A stretch of 28,542 nucleotides of DNA, from assembly GCA_002372545.1 (NCBI GenBank), contig DFHD01000037.1, positions 1 to 28,542 on the forward strand, in the 5' to 3' direction. The DNA is from Lachnospiraceae bacterium UBA3732 (GTDB lineage Bacteria > Bacillota > Clostridia > Lachnospirales > Lachnospiraceae). A program made the translations under genes and the position numbers. Below the pieces are notes generated by a model. That model worked only from the letters and a program-made list of their open reading frames with translations. It did no database searches and had not been told where the DNA came from. The first letter of the stretch is position 1; each line of letters opens with the position of its first letter. This document shows positions 21,965 through 28,542 of this stretch, in pieces.

Positions 21965-22663
21965 TCAGCCCTCAAGGAACCTGTTCGGGTTGAGACGGAT
22001 ACCAGGTCCCATTGTTGAGGAAATGGTAACGCTCTTCAGATATGTACCCTTTGCGCTTGACGGCTTTGCTTTTACGATAGCATCCATTAAGGCTTTGTAG
22101 TTGTCCGCGATTTTCTCTGCTTCGAAAGAAGCCTTTCCTACCGGAACATGAATAATGTTGGCTTTGTCGAGACGATACTCGATCTTACCGGCTTTAACAT
22201 CTGCGATAGCCTTCTCGATATCCATGGTAACTGTACCTGCCTTCGGGTTGGGCATCAGTCCCTTCGGACCAAGTACACGACCCAGACGACCTACAGTAGC
22301 CATCATGTCGGGAGTAGCGATCACAACATCGAAGTCCAGCCAGCCCTCGTTCTGAATCTTCGGAACCAGCTCATCGCCGCCTGCATAATCTGCACCGGCT
22401 GCCAGCGCCTGATCCACCTTATCACCCTTGGCAAATACCAGAACCTTTACATTCTTACCTGTACCGTGAGGAAGAACTACAGCACCTCTGACCTGCTGGT
22501 CAGCGTGCCTTCCGTCTACGCCAAGCTTCAGATGTGCCTCGATGGTCTCATCGAACTTTGCACTTGCTGTCTTCTTAATCAGCTCACATGCCTCTGAAAG
22601 GTCATACAGCTTTCCCTTTTCAACGAGTTTTGCAGCTTCCAGATATCTCTTACCTTTTTTCAT
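21965..22663 (-). CDS. rplA: 50S ribosomal protein L1
   Basis: 232 residues, the normal L1 length. MKKGKRYLEAAKLVEKGKLYDLSEA, TIEAHLKLGVDGRHADQQVRG and the signature region GRVLGPKGLMPNPKAGTV are all characteristic. L1 binds 23S rRNA at the L1 stalk and often represses translation of its own mRNA. The SD is AGGAGGT before ATG 22663. It follows rplK after 81 bases; a possible hairpin in that gap is described separately. A terminator follows instead of rplJ-rplL. Confidence 0.98.
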   Translation of the reverse strand: MKKGKRYLEAAKLVEKGKLYDLSEACELIKKTASAKFDETIEAHLKLGVDGRHADQQVRGAVVLPHGTGKNVKVLVFAKGDKVDQALAAGADYAGGDELVPKIQNEGWLDFDVVIATPDMMATVGRLGRVLGPKGLMPNPKAGTVTMDIEKAIADVKAGKIEYRLDKANIIHVPVGKASFEAEKIADNYKALMDAIVKAKPSSAKGTYLKSVTISSTMGPGIRLNPNRFLEG

Positions 22664-22744
22664 TTTGATTTACCTCCTGTGGTCTTATCGGGAGAACCTT
22701 TTGTCCATCCCTTCCACCTTTTACTGATTATTCATCCTCATCGA

Positions 22745-23170
22745 TCAGTCTACAACTTCTATGCCCATGGAACGTGCTGTTCCGGCGATCATGCTCATAG
22801 CAGCCTCCAGAGATGCTGCATTGAGGTCGGGCATCTTTGTCTCAGCGATTTCCTGAACCTGAGCCTTGGTGATCTTTGCCACCTTCTGCTTGTTCGGTAC
22901 GCCGGATGCCTTCTGAATCTTGCAGGCCTTCTTGATCAGAACCGCTGCTGGCGGTGTCTTTGTAATGAAGGTGAAGCTTCTGTCTGCATAAACTGTAATT
23001 ACTACAGGGATAATGAGATCGCCCATCTCAGCAGTTCTTGCATTGAACTCCTTTGTGAACTGGACGATGTTCACGCCATGCTGACCGAGAGCCGGTCCGA
23101 CTGGCGGTGCAGGTGTTGCCTTGCCTGCGGGAATCTGTAATTTGATATAACCTTCGACTTTCTTAGCCAT
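22745..23170 (-). CDS. rplK: 50S ribosomal protein L11
   Basis: 141 residues. The Pro-rich N-terminus (KLQIPAGKATPAPPVGPALGQHGVNIVQF) and the C-terminal rRNA-binding domain ending in AMSMIAGTARSMGIEVVD are diagnostic. L11 forms the GTPase-associated centre with 23S rRNA. ATG 23170 is behind AGGAGGTA, 54 bases after nusG, in the expected order secE-nusG-rplK-rplA. Confidence 0.98.
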   Translation of the reverse strand: MAKKVEGYIKLQIPAGKATPAPPVGPALGQHGVNIVQFTKEFNARTAEMGDLIIPVVITVYADRSFTFITKTPPAAVLIKKACKIQKASGVPNKQKVAKITKAQVQEIAETKMPDLNAASLEAAMSMIAGTARSMGIEVVD

Positions 23171-23224
23171 TTAAAAGTACCTCCTAATGTGGTAATGACG
23201 GGTTTTATTCCCCTTCCACTTTGT

Positions 23225-23848
23225 TTACAACTTCGCGATATCGCTGAGATCGATCTCCACATCCGTGGAACGTCCGAAGATATCGATCTCAATTGTAATT
23301 GCCTGCTTTGTCTGATTGATAGCTTTAACCTTACCGACAGTTCCTTCCCAGGCACCGGATGTTACCTGAATGGAATCGCCAAGCTCGACATCGATCTCCG
23401 TATTCTCTGTCCTTACGCCGAGTTTTCTCATTTCCTCTTCCGTAAGGGGCACCGGCTCGGATCCCGGTCCGACGAAGCCTGTAACACCTCTGGTGTTCCG
23501 CACTACATACCAGGTCACATCGTTCTTGATCATGTGCACCAGTACATAGCCGGGGAAAAGCTTCTTCTGTACGACCTTTCTGACACCGTTCCGGATCTCC
23601 GTCACATCCTGCATGGGAACCATGACGTCAAACATCTGGTTCTGCAGACGACGGTTTTCAATCGTCTTCTCGATATCAGTCTTCACCTTGTTCTCGTAAC
23701 CGGAGTAGGTATGTACAACATACCAGTGAGGCACGCCGTCTCCCATCTGCTTCACGTTGGAAGAAGCCGGCGCCTCGGGAATGTCGGGAATGACGGGTGT
23801 TTCCACTTCCTTCGTCTCGTCGATCATTTCATTCTTTTCTTCTGCCAT
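23225..23848 (-). CDS. nusG: Transcription termination/antitermination factor NusG with acidic N-terminal extension
   Basis: 207 residues against a usual ~175-180. The NGN domain begins at HWYVVHTYSGYENKVKTDIE (about residue 41) and contains KKLFPGYVLVHM and VRNTRGVTGFVG. The C-terminal KOW domain has VELGDSIQVTSGAWEGTVGKVKAIN. NusG binds RNA polymerase and couples it to Rho or the ribosome. The first ~40 residues are an extra acidic, Pro-containing tail (EEKNEMIDETKEVETP) that looks disordered. ATG 23848 is behind GTAGGAG, nine bases after secE. Confidence 0.97.
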   Translation of the reverse strand: MAEEKNEMIDETKEVETPVIPDIPEAPASSNVKQMGDGVPHWYVVHTYSGYENKVKTDIEKTIENRRLQNQMFDVMVPMQDVTEIRNGVRKVVQKKLFPGYVLVHMIKNDVTWYVVRNTRGVTGFVGPGSEPVPLTEEEMRKLGVRTENTEIDVELGDSIQVTSGAWEGTVGKVKAINQTKQAITIEIDIFGRSTDVEIDLSDIAKL

Positions 23849-23857
23849 GAGCTGCTC

Positions 23858-24061
23858 CTACCAAATAAAGTGAAGTCCGTACTTAATCGCCCAGTCTACC
23901 AGAAATATGACTGCGCCGACCAAAACGGCGGAGAATACCACTGCGACTGTTTCGCGGAAAAGGCGCTGCTTTGTAGGCCAGGTGATCTTACCGAACTCTG
24001 CCTTCAGGTTCTGGAACCAGCTTCTCTTCAGAGCCGGCTGTGTTTCCTTTTTCTCTGACAC
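23858..24061 (-). CDS. secE: Preprotein translocase subunit SecE
   Basis: 67 residues, the short single-TM bacterial SecE form. The amphipathic helix FQNLKAEFGKITWPTKQRLFRET (16-38) carries the conserved WPT, followed by one TM segment (about 38-57). SecE clamps SecY in the membrane. GTG 24061 is behind GAGAGGTGGA. It lies between rpmG and nusG, the standard position. Confidence 0.95.
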   Translation of the reverse strand: MSEKKETQPALKRSWFQNLKAEFGKITWPTKQRLFRETVAVVFSAVLVGAVIFLVDWAIKYGLHFIW

Positions 24062-24090
24062 TGTTCCACCTCTCTCTTTCCGCTAACCGA

Positions 24091-24240
24091 TTACTTTGTT
24101 TCCTTGTGACTTGTGTGTTTCTTGCAGAACTTGCAATACTTCTTGGTCTGCACCCTGTCCGGATGCAGTTTCTTGTCCTTGGTGAGGTTGTAATTTCTCT
24201 GTTTACATTCCTCACACGCAAGTGTGATCTTTACGCGCAC
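24091..24240 (-). CDS. rpmG: 50S ribosomal protein L33
   Basis: 49 residues, starting at GTG 24240 eight bases behind AGGAGG. The protein starts MRVKITLACEECKQRNYN and ends KHTSHKETK. Two CxxC pairs (CEEC at 9-12 and CKFC at 36-39) mark the zinc-binding form of L33. It is the first gene of the rpmG-secE-nusG-rplK-rplA run, 29 bases before secE. The GTG start and short length make it easy to miss. Confidence 0.95.
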   Translation of the reverse strand: MRVKITLACEECKQRNYNLTKDKKLHPDRVQTKKYCKFCKKHTSHKETK

Positions 24241-24332
24241 AACTAACACCTCCTGTTTCTTATTTGTACTACTAAGCCTTTTTTGCGATACTTACCGCGC
24301 ACAAAAAAAACGCGGATAAAATCGCAAATGTA

Positions 24333-24361
24333 AGAATAGCATACAGGAATGTCTCTGTCAA
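24333..24361 (-). promoter_or_regulatory. Promoter of the rpmG-secE-nusG-rplKA operon
   Basis: On the minus strand a perfect TTGACA (24361-24356) is followed after 17 bases by TATTCT (24338-24333). The leader to rpmG is about 85 bases and contains a short CCGCG/CGCGG stem around an eight-A run (24296-24315). Confidence 0.65.
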
Positions 24362-24409
24362 GCTGAATTTGCAGAAGCAGCCCCTGCTATTGCCTGGACA
24401 GACTCGGTT

Positions 24410-24475
24410 GCTTACAGGAGCAGACTTCTGTTTTTCCGGGAATGCCTCTGCCCCTGTAAGCAGCAGACTTCTGTT
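24410..24475. repeat. Nested inverted and direct repeats downstream of the pseudouridine synthase gene
   Basis: GCTTACAGG (24410-24418) is the inverse of CCTGTAAGC (24453-24461). Each is followed by the identical 14-base word AGCAGACTTCTGTT (24419-24432 and 24462-24475); the second reaches the stop codon of the pseudouridine synthase gene. No T tract follows the stem, so it is not a standard terminator. Confidence 0.7.
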
Positions 24476-25205
24476 AATCTTGCAGGGAAGTCAGCTCCTC
24501 CATTGTCAGCGGGCGGGATTCCCCCGGTGCAAGCCCGGGATCCAGCCGGAGCGTTCCCATGGCGAGACGCATAAGCTCCACCACCGGAGCACCTACGGCT
24601 TCGAACATTCTCTTGATCTGATGATAACGCCCTTCCGTGATCCGGATAATGCATCGGTTTTCCCGGGAAAGCAAGGCAGGAATCTCATCCGGCAGGGGAT
24701 ACTCAAGTTCTGCCGGAAGCGTCAGCTCCGGGTCCCCGATATCCACGCCGGAGCGCAGCATTTCCATGGCTTCCGGGGTTAGGCTTCCGCTAAAGGTTAC
24801 CAGATACTCTTTTTTCACATGATGCTTGGGCGAAAGGAGCCTGTGACTCAGCTTTCCGTCATTCGTGATGATAAGAAGCCCTGTGGTATCTTTATCCAGC
24901 CGTCCCACAGGGAAGAGATCTCTCCTTCTTCCGTCGGGAATCATATCCACCACGGTTTTCTCCAGCGGATCCCTTGTGGCTGAAACCACTCCTGCCGGCT
25001 TATTCAGCATATAATAGGAAAAAAGACTGTACTCTGCCTCTTTTCCGTTCACAGTCACACGGGCGGTTTCCGGATCAAAACGGAAGGCGGCATCCCTGAT
25101 CCGGATGCCGTCAACCTCCACAATTTCTTTTTTCAGTTTCTTTTTCACCTCTGACCGGGTACCGAAGCCGGCATCCGCCAGAAACCGGTCCATGCGAATT
25201 TCCAT
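24474..25205 (-). CDS. RsuA-family 16S rRNA pseudouridine synthase
   Basis: 243 residues. An N-terminal S4 RNA-binding domain (about 1-55, MDRFLADAGFGTRSEVKKKL) precedes the synthase domain. YYMLNKPAGVVSATRDP and PVGRLDKDTTGLLIITNDG, with catalytic Asp104, are followed by HRLLSPKHHVKKEYLVTF and EGRYHQIKRMFEAVG. The last motif is typical of the RsuA/RluB/RluE/RluF branch; length and the small S4 domain favour RsuA, which modifies 16S rRNA position 516. I chose ATG 25205 behind GAGGAAGAAT; the ATG four codons upstream has no SD. It stands 50 bases after uppP on the same strand. Confidence 0.92.
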   Translation of the reverse strand: MEIRMDRFLADAGFGTRSEVKKKLKKEIVEVDGIRIRDAAFRFDPETARVTVNGKEAEYSLFSYYMLNKPAGVVSATRDPLEKTVVDMIPDGRRRDLFPVGRLDKDTTGLLIITNDGKLSHRLLSPKHHVKKEYLVTFSGSLTPEAMEMLRSGVDIGDPELTLPAELEYPLPDEIPALLSRENRCIIRITEGRYHQIKRMFEAVGAPVVELMRLAMGTLRLDPGLAPGESRPLTMEELTSLQD

Positions 25206-25255
25206 ATTCTTCCTCATACGATATGTTTTAAGCGGCTTCCGGAGCTGCCGGCAGT

Positions 25256-26086
25256 TTAGAAGATCGCACGGAGTCCGAATACCAGAAGTACGAGAATACC
25301 CAAAGCAATCCGGTACCAGCCAAATACCTTGAAGTCGTGCTTTTTGATGTATTCCATCAGGAACTTGATCACCAGCACGGATACCACAAAGGCGACAACC
25401 ATACCAATAAACAGCTCAACCACCTGGAAGCCCGTGAAGTGGAAGCCGAACTTTACCAGCTTCAGGAAGCTGGCGCCGAACATTACCGGAATACTCATAA
25501 AGAAAGAAAATCTTGCGGCCAGTCCGCGGGATACGCCCATGACCAGCATGCCGATTATGGTCGCGCCCGAACGGGAAACACCCGGGACAAGGGCAAGCAT
25601 CTGGAACGCGCCGATGAGCAGAGCGTCTCTGTAAGTAATCTGGCTCAGCTTACGGATCGCAGGCCGGCGTTTTTTATTCCAATCCTCGATCAGGATAAAC
25701 CAGATACCGAAGATGATAAGGGCAAGGGCAATGATCACCGGCTTATGCATATGCGCGTCGATAAAATCATCCAGCGCAAAGCCGACTACAGCCGCCGGGA
25801 GCGTGGCTACCAGAACCTTCCCCCAAAGCCTGAGGGTACTCCGGCTGGTGGTGATCTGTCCATTTTCCGCCCGTTTCCAGGGCCAGAGCTGGCTCCAGTA
25901 TACCATGACTACCGCCAGGATCGCGCCAAGCTGGATCACCACGAAAAACATGGCCTTAAAATCATCCGGCGATTTCAGCTTCAGGAACAGATCGAACAGA
26001 AGCATATGTCCGGTGCTGCTGATGGGAAGCCATTCCGTAATACCCTCCACAATACCGAGGATAACCACTTTGAATAATTCTAACAT
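25256..26086 (-). CDS. uppP: Undecaprenyl-diphosphatase
   Basis: 276 residues, the BacA/UppP family. Signature motifs are GIVEGITEWLPISSTGH (11-27) and ALVPGVSRSGATIIGM (165-180, Arg172), with about eight membrane helices. It dephosphorylates undecaprenyl diphosphate so that the lipid carrier can be reused for peptidoglycan and other surface polymers; loss of recycling gives bacitracin sensitivity. ATG 26086 is behind GGGAGGAGAGT. It lies 14 bases after the ABC ATPase of a polysaccharide-export-type transporter, which uses the same lipid carrier, so co-transcription makes sense. Confidence 0.96.
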   Translation of the reverse strand: MLELFKVVILGIVEGITEWLPISSTGHMLLFDLFLKLKSPDDFKAMFFVVIQLGAILAVVMVYWSQLWPWKRAENGQITTSRSTLRLWGKVLVATLPAAVVGFALDDFIDAHMHKPVIIALALIIFGIWFILIEDWNKKRRPAIRKLSQITYRDALLIGAFQMLALVPGVSRSGATIIGMLVMGVSRGLAARFSFFMSIPVMFGASFLKLVKFGFHFTGFQVVELFIGMVVAFVVSVLVIKFLMEYIKKHDFKVFGWYRIALGILVLLVFGLRAIF

Positions 26087-26100
26087 ACTCTCCTCCCTAC

Positions 26101-26868
26101 TTACTTTGTCAATTCCGAATATTCCTGCGTTACACTTCCCACATCGCCGATACTTCTGAGCTTCCCCTTCTCCAGAATCATCGCTTTGTTGCAGAGGCGC
26201 CTTACCTGGTCAATATTGTGTGAAACAAAAAGCACCGTAACCCCCGCATCCATAAGCGTAAGAATCTTTTCTTCACTCTTCTTTCTGAACTTTGCATCAC
26301 CGACGGAAAGCACTTCATCCAGAATCAGGATATCCGGCGTCACCGTCGTAGCAATGGAAAATCCGAGCCGCGCCCGCATACCGGAGGAATAATTCTTCAC
26401 CGGCACATCCATGAAATCCTCCAGTTCGGCAAATGCGACAATATCCCGGTACCGTTCCTGCAGGATAGCCTTACTCGTACCGAGGCACGCACCGTAAAGA
26501 AATACATTTTCGCGGCCGGTATACTGCGGGTCAAAACCGGCACCAAGCTCGATCATGGGGGCCAGAATGCCCCGTTTCTGTACCGAACCCTCCGTGGGGC
26601 TGAAAACGCCTGCGATTACCTTGAGCAGGGTGGATTTCCCGGCACCGTTGAGGCCGAGGATACCGATTCTGTCTCCCTTGTGAAGCGAAAAGCTGATATT
26701 CCGGAGCGCCCAGAATTCATTATATTTAATCTGTCCCTTCAGCTTTCGGATGGCATATTCCTTGAGGGAATCCGTCCGCTCCCGGCTGAGGCTGAATTTC
26801 ATGCCCACATCCGAGACCAGAACGGCGTCATTCTCCGGAAAGTCCGGGAGTAAACTTTTTTTCGTCAT
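26101..26868 (-). CDS. ABC transporter ATPase, polysaccharide/teichoic-acid export type
   Basis: 255 residues. Walker A GLNGAGKST (72-80), the signature NYSSGMRARLGFSIA (159-173), Walker B DILILDEVLSVGD (179-191) and the switch His217 (FVSHN) are intact. The sequence GVFSPTEGSVQKRGILAPMIELGAGFDPQYTGRENVFLYG is characteristic of the TagH/Wzt/RfbE export subfamily. It ends soon after the nucleotide-binding domain, without the extra C-terminal carbohydrate-binding domain of Wzt or the long TagH tail. It powers export of a lipid-linked polymer with the permease encoded four bases upstream. The polymer cannot be named from this window. Confidence 0.93.
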   Translation of the reverse strand: MTKKSLLPDFPENDAVLVSDVGMKFSLSRERTDSLKEYAIRKLKGQIKYNEFWALRNISFSLHKGDRIGILGLNGAGKSTLLKVIAGVFSPTEGSVQKRGILAPMIELGAGFDPQYTGRENVFLYGACLGTSKAILQERYRDIVAFAELEDFMDVPVKNYSSGMRARLGFSIATTVTPDILILDEVLSVGDAKFRKKSEEKILTLMDAGVTVLFVSHNIDQVRRLCNKAMILEKGKLRSIGDVGSVTQEYSELTK

Positions 26869-26872
26869 AATG

Positions 26873-27634
26873 TTAGATATATAAAATGAATTTATCTTCG
26901 TTCCGTCTGAAAATGAGTATCCCCATCAAAAGGGCCAGCATCGAGAACGCCAGGGCATACATCAGATACCCCACGTTGAGAGGGTTCCCGAAGATTGCAT
27001 CCCGGAAGTTTTCAATCACACAGAAAAGCGGATTCAGCCGGAGAACCAGTCCGTATTTGGAATTCAGCAGCGTCTCCGGATGATAAAAGATTGCCGCGGT
27101 ATACATCACCAGCATCAGGATTACCGTCCAGAGGTACTCCATATCCCGGAAGAACACACCAACCGTGGACAGGAATATGCCCACGCCCGTGCCCAGCAGA
27201 AAGAGGACGCCGAGCGGCAGGAATATCTGCACAAGATGCCACGTAGGTCTTACCCCCAACACGCCCGCAACGACCACCAGTACGATCAGTGAGATCAAAA
27301 AGATCACATAATGAAAGATTGTCGCCGACAGCGGGTAGAGAAGCCTTGGCACATAAACTTTTTTGATCATGGCACTGTTCTGCCGGATGGATTTCAGCGC
27401 GGTCGTGGTGGCCAGAGAAAAATAGCCGTAGAGAAGTCGTCCGGCCAGAATGTAGACCGGAAAGGTCTTATCGTGGACACCCATTAACGTACCGAACACC
27501 ACCGTCAGAACAATCATAGTAAGAAGCGGCTCCAGAAGAGACCAGAGGATGCCGAGATACGACCGCCTGTACTTTAACCGGATGCCCTTCTTCACCAGCT
27601 CCGACAGGATAAACCTTGTTTGTGATAGACTCAT
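26873..27634 (-). CDS. ABC-2 type polysaccharide export permease
   Basis: 253 residues with about six TM helices. LKYRRSYLGILWSLLEPLLTMIVLTVVFG near the N-terminus is the hallmark of the TagG/Wzm/RfbD family, as is SAMIKKVYVPRLLYPLSA. The C-terminus (RLNPLFCVIENFRDAIFGNP) also fits. It forms the membrane channel for an undecaprenyl-linked polymer. ATG 27634 overlaps the stop of the upstream zinc-ribbon/SHOCT gene (ATGA). The local SD (GAAGAT) is weak, so translation probably depends on the upstream gene. Confidence 0.93.
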   Translation of the reverse strand: MSLSQTRFILSELVKKGIRLKYRRSYLGILWSLLEPLLTMIVLTVVFGTLMGVHDKTFPVYILAGRLLYGYFSLATTTALKSIRQNSAMIKKVYVPRLLYPLSATIFHYVIFLISLIVLVVVAGVLGVRPTWHLVQIFLPLGVLFLLGTGVGIFLSTVGVFFRDMEYLWTVILMLVMYTAAIFYHPETLLNSKYGLVLRLNPLFCVIENFRDAIFGNPLNVGYLMYALAFSMLALLMGILIFRRNEDKFILYI

Positions 27635-28344
27635 GTGAATATCTTCTTTTTCATCTCATCAAACTCCTCTTGGGTAATGACCCCCATATCGAGAAGCTGT
27701 TTATATTTTTCCAGTATTTCCGCCTGTTGCAGCAGTTCGTTTACATGACCGGCATCGCCGTAATTGGAAGTCTGCGTTCCCTGACCGGCCGAAGCCTGTG
27801 CCGGCCTCTCCTGCTCCGGTTCCGCCGCAACATACTGATTGGTTGGAGAAACCTGTCCCGGCGAACCATATCCTTGTCCGGCGTACCCCGGCTGTCCATA
27901 CCCCTGATAGCCATAGTTTTGTGCAACGTAGCCCTGCGCACCGTAACCCGGATAGGCATAGCCCTGATTTCCGTAACCGGGCGTTCCATAGCCCTGCGGA
28001 TATCCCGGTGTTCCGTAACCGGGCGTTCCATAGTTCGGTGGATAACCCGGCGCTACGTTCTGATAACCGTAACTCATAGGTCCGTAGCTTCCGGCTCCAT
28101 AGCCCGGAACATTGCTACCCCGCATTCGGACATCCTGCACATTTCCGTTTTGAGAATGATAATTAACGGATTGGTCTTTCACGGGATGGTATCCACTGCT
28201 GAGAACTTCCGGCGGCGTTTCATATTTTTCCGCCATCTCCAGTCTGGCCTTTTCGGAGTCCTCTCGCCTCGTGCCGCAGATACAGATATCCTGATGGCCG
28301 GAATTGGTTCTGTTACATCTTATACATAACCATACACCACTCAT
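27631..28344 (-). CDS. Zinc-ribbon, GYG-rich, SHOCT-domain protein
   Basis: 237 residues in three parts. The N-terminal zinc finger WLCIRCNRTNSGHQDICICG has Cys7, Cys10, Cys21 and Cys23, like a RanBP2-type or short ribbon motif. A long disordered region (about 78-165) is built from Pro-Gly-Tyr-Gly, Gly-Gln-Gly-Tyr and Asn-Tyr-Gly repeats, almost without charge. The C-terminal SHOCT-like helix pair is EILEKYKQLLDMGVITQEEFDEMKKKIF (209-236), a short oligomerisation motif often found at protein ends. There is no TM segment or signal. The ATG at 28344 is behind GAGGGGTG. The 3' end overlaps the polysaccharide-export permease, so the two are made together. Function unknown; it could assemble on or condense near the exporter. 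Confidence 0.85.
   Translation of the reverse strand: MSGVWLCIRCNRTNSGHQDICICGTRREDSEKARLEMAEKYETPPEVLSSGYHPVKDQSVNYHSQNGNVQDVRMRGSNVPGYGAGSYGPMSYGYQNVAPGYPPNYGTPGYGTPGYPQGYGTPGYGNQGYAYPGYGAQGYVAQNYGYQGYGQPGYAGQGYGSPGQVSPTNQYVAAEPEQERPAQASAGQGTQTSNYGDAGHVNELLQQAEILEKYKQLLDMGVITQEEFDEMKKKIFT
27856..28107 (-). repeat. Degenerate tandem repeats encoding GYG-rich segment
   Basis: Many imperfect units of roughly 9-30 bases encode PGYG, TPGYG, GQGYG and QNYG. Short identical words such as CCGTAACCGGGCGTTCCATAG recur (27977-27997 and 28013-28033). Such arrays can change copy number by slippage while staying in frame. Confidence 0.8.
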
Positions 28345-28391
28345 TTTTCACCCCTCACCCATTATAGGCAGGATTTCCCTGTACCGGAAAT

Positions 28392-28542
28392 CTATCTGAC
28401 CTTCTGTCCGCAGATGTGACAGAAGCTGTCATCCGCCCCGACCGGAGCCCCACAGTATGGACACATAAGCCCCGCGTAAACAATCTGCTGCGCGGCCGGC
28501 TGCTGATTATAATAGTAACCGTTCTGCTCTACGCCGGGCTGC
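28392..28542 (-). CDS. Zinc-ribbon protein, C-terminal part
   Basis: The last 50 codons of a gene that continues past the right edge. The visible sequence starts in a Gln/Tyr/Asn-rich linker (EQNGYYYNQQPAAQQ) and ends with a double-CxxC zinc ribbon, CPYCGAPVGADDSFCHICGQK, then VR and TAG at 28392. This type of terminal ribbon is common in small bacterial zinc-ribbon proteins and does not define function. It lies 47 bases upstream of the zinc-ribbon/GYG/SHOCT gene on the same strand and shares its low-complexity style, so the two may be related or act together. The gap holds a TATAAT at 28366-28361 without a clear -35. Confidence 0.8.
   Translation of the reverse strand, partial: QPGVEQNGYYYNQQPAAQQIVYAGLMCPYCGAPVGADDSFCHICGQKVR

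Overview
The window looks like chromosomal DNA from a Gram-positive anaerobe of the Clostridia, probably Lachnospiraceae or a close relative. I infer this from mid-range GC by eye, strong AGGAGG-type ribosome binding sites, frequent TTG and GTG starts, a Firmicutes-type class III fructose-1,6-bisphosphatase, a GerMN-like lipoprotein and the overall protein character. No species can be named from the sequence alone. Almost everything is on the minus strand; the one convincing plus-strand gene is at 2765-3700.

Layout. (1) 1-2539: 5' part of an F-type ATP synthase operon, read right to left as atpB-atpE-atpF-atpA. There is no separate delta gene. Instead the alpha subunit starts with about 85 extra residues that resemble the C-terminal half of delta. 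The c subunit has an unusual cleavable-signal-like, acidic N-terminal extension. (2) 2540-2764: two divergent sigma-A type promoters; 2765-3700 is an unrecognised three-TM membrane protein. (3) 3762-10817: comEC, a GerMN-like lipoprotein with an expanded hexapeptide repeat, a sensor histidine kinase and polyphosphate kinase ppk. (4) 11038-11111: tRNA-Arg(ACG) with its own consensus promoter and terminator. (5) 11304-20016: a fructose/PTS block read as fruK, fruA (EIIABC), ptsH, a hairpin, class III fbp, ptsI, a DeoR/FruR-type regulator and an Sfp-type phosphopantetheinyl transferase. The HPr has Gly instead of the regulatory Ser46. (6) 20017-20476: non-coding, with a 55-bp repeat present twice and several strong hairpins. 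(7) 20477-21808: a two-gene unit of a stand-alone acyl carrier protein and a BtrH-like (papain/C39-fold-like) partner. (8) 21965-24240: rpmG-secE-nusG-rplK-rplA, ended by a terminator with no rplJL following. (9) 24474-28542: RsuA-type pseudouridine synthase, uppP, a polysaccharide-export-type ABC transporter (ATPase and permease), a zinc-ribbon/GYG-rich/SHOCT protein translationally coupled to the permease, and the 3' end of a second zinc-ribbon protein.

How they work together. The fru/pts block is a complete fructose uptake and phosphorylation route: EI and HPr feed FruA, which makes fructose-1-phosphate; FruK converts it to fructose-1,6-bisphosphate, and class III FBPase can return that to fructose-6-phosphate. 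The PPTase at its end could activate the solitary ACP about 9.5 kb upstream, but that is inference. The ABC exporter, UppP and the low-complexity zinc-ribbon proteins suggest a cell-envelope polymer module. The most unusual items are the delta-alpha ATP synthase fusion, the ACP/BtrH-like pair, the HPr lacking Ser46, the zinc-ribbon/GYG/SHOCT protein and the duplicated hairpin repeat.
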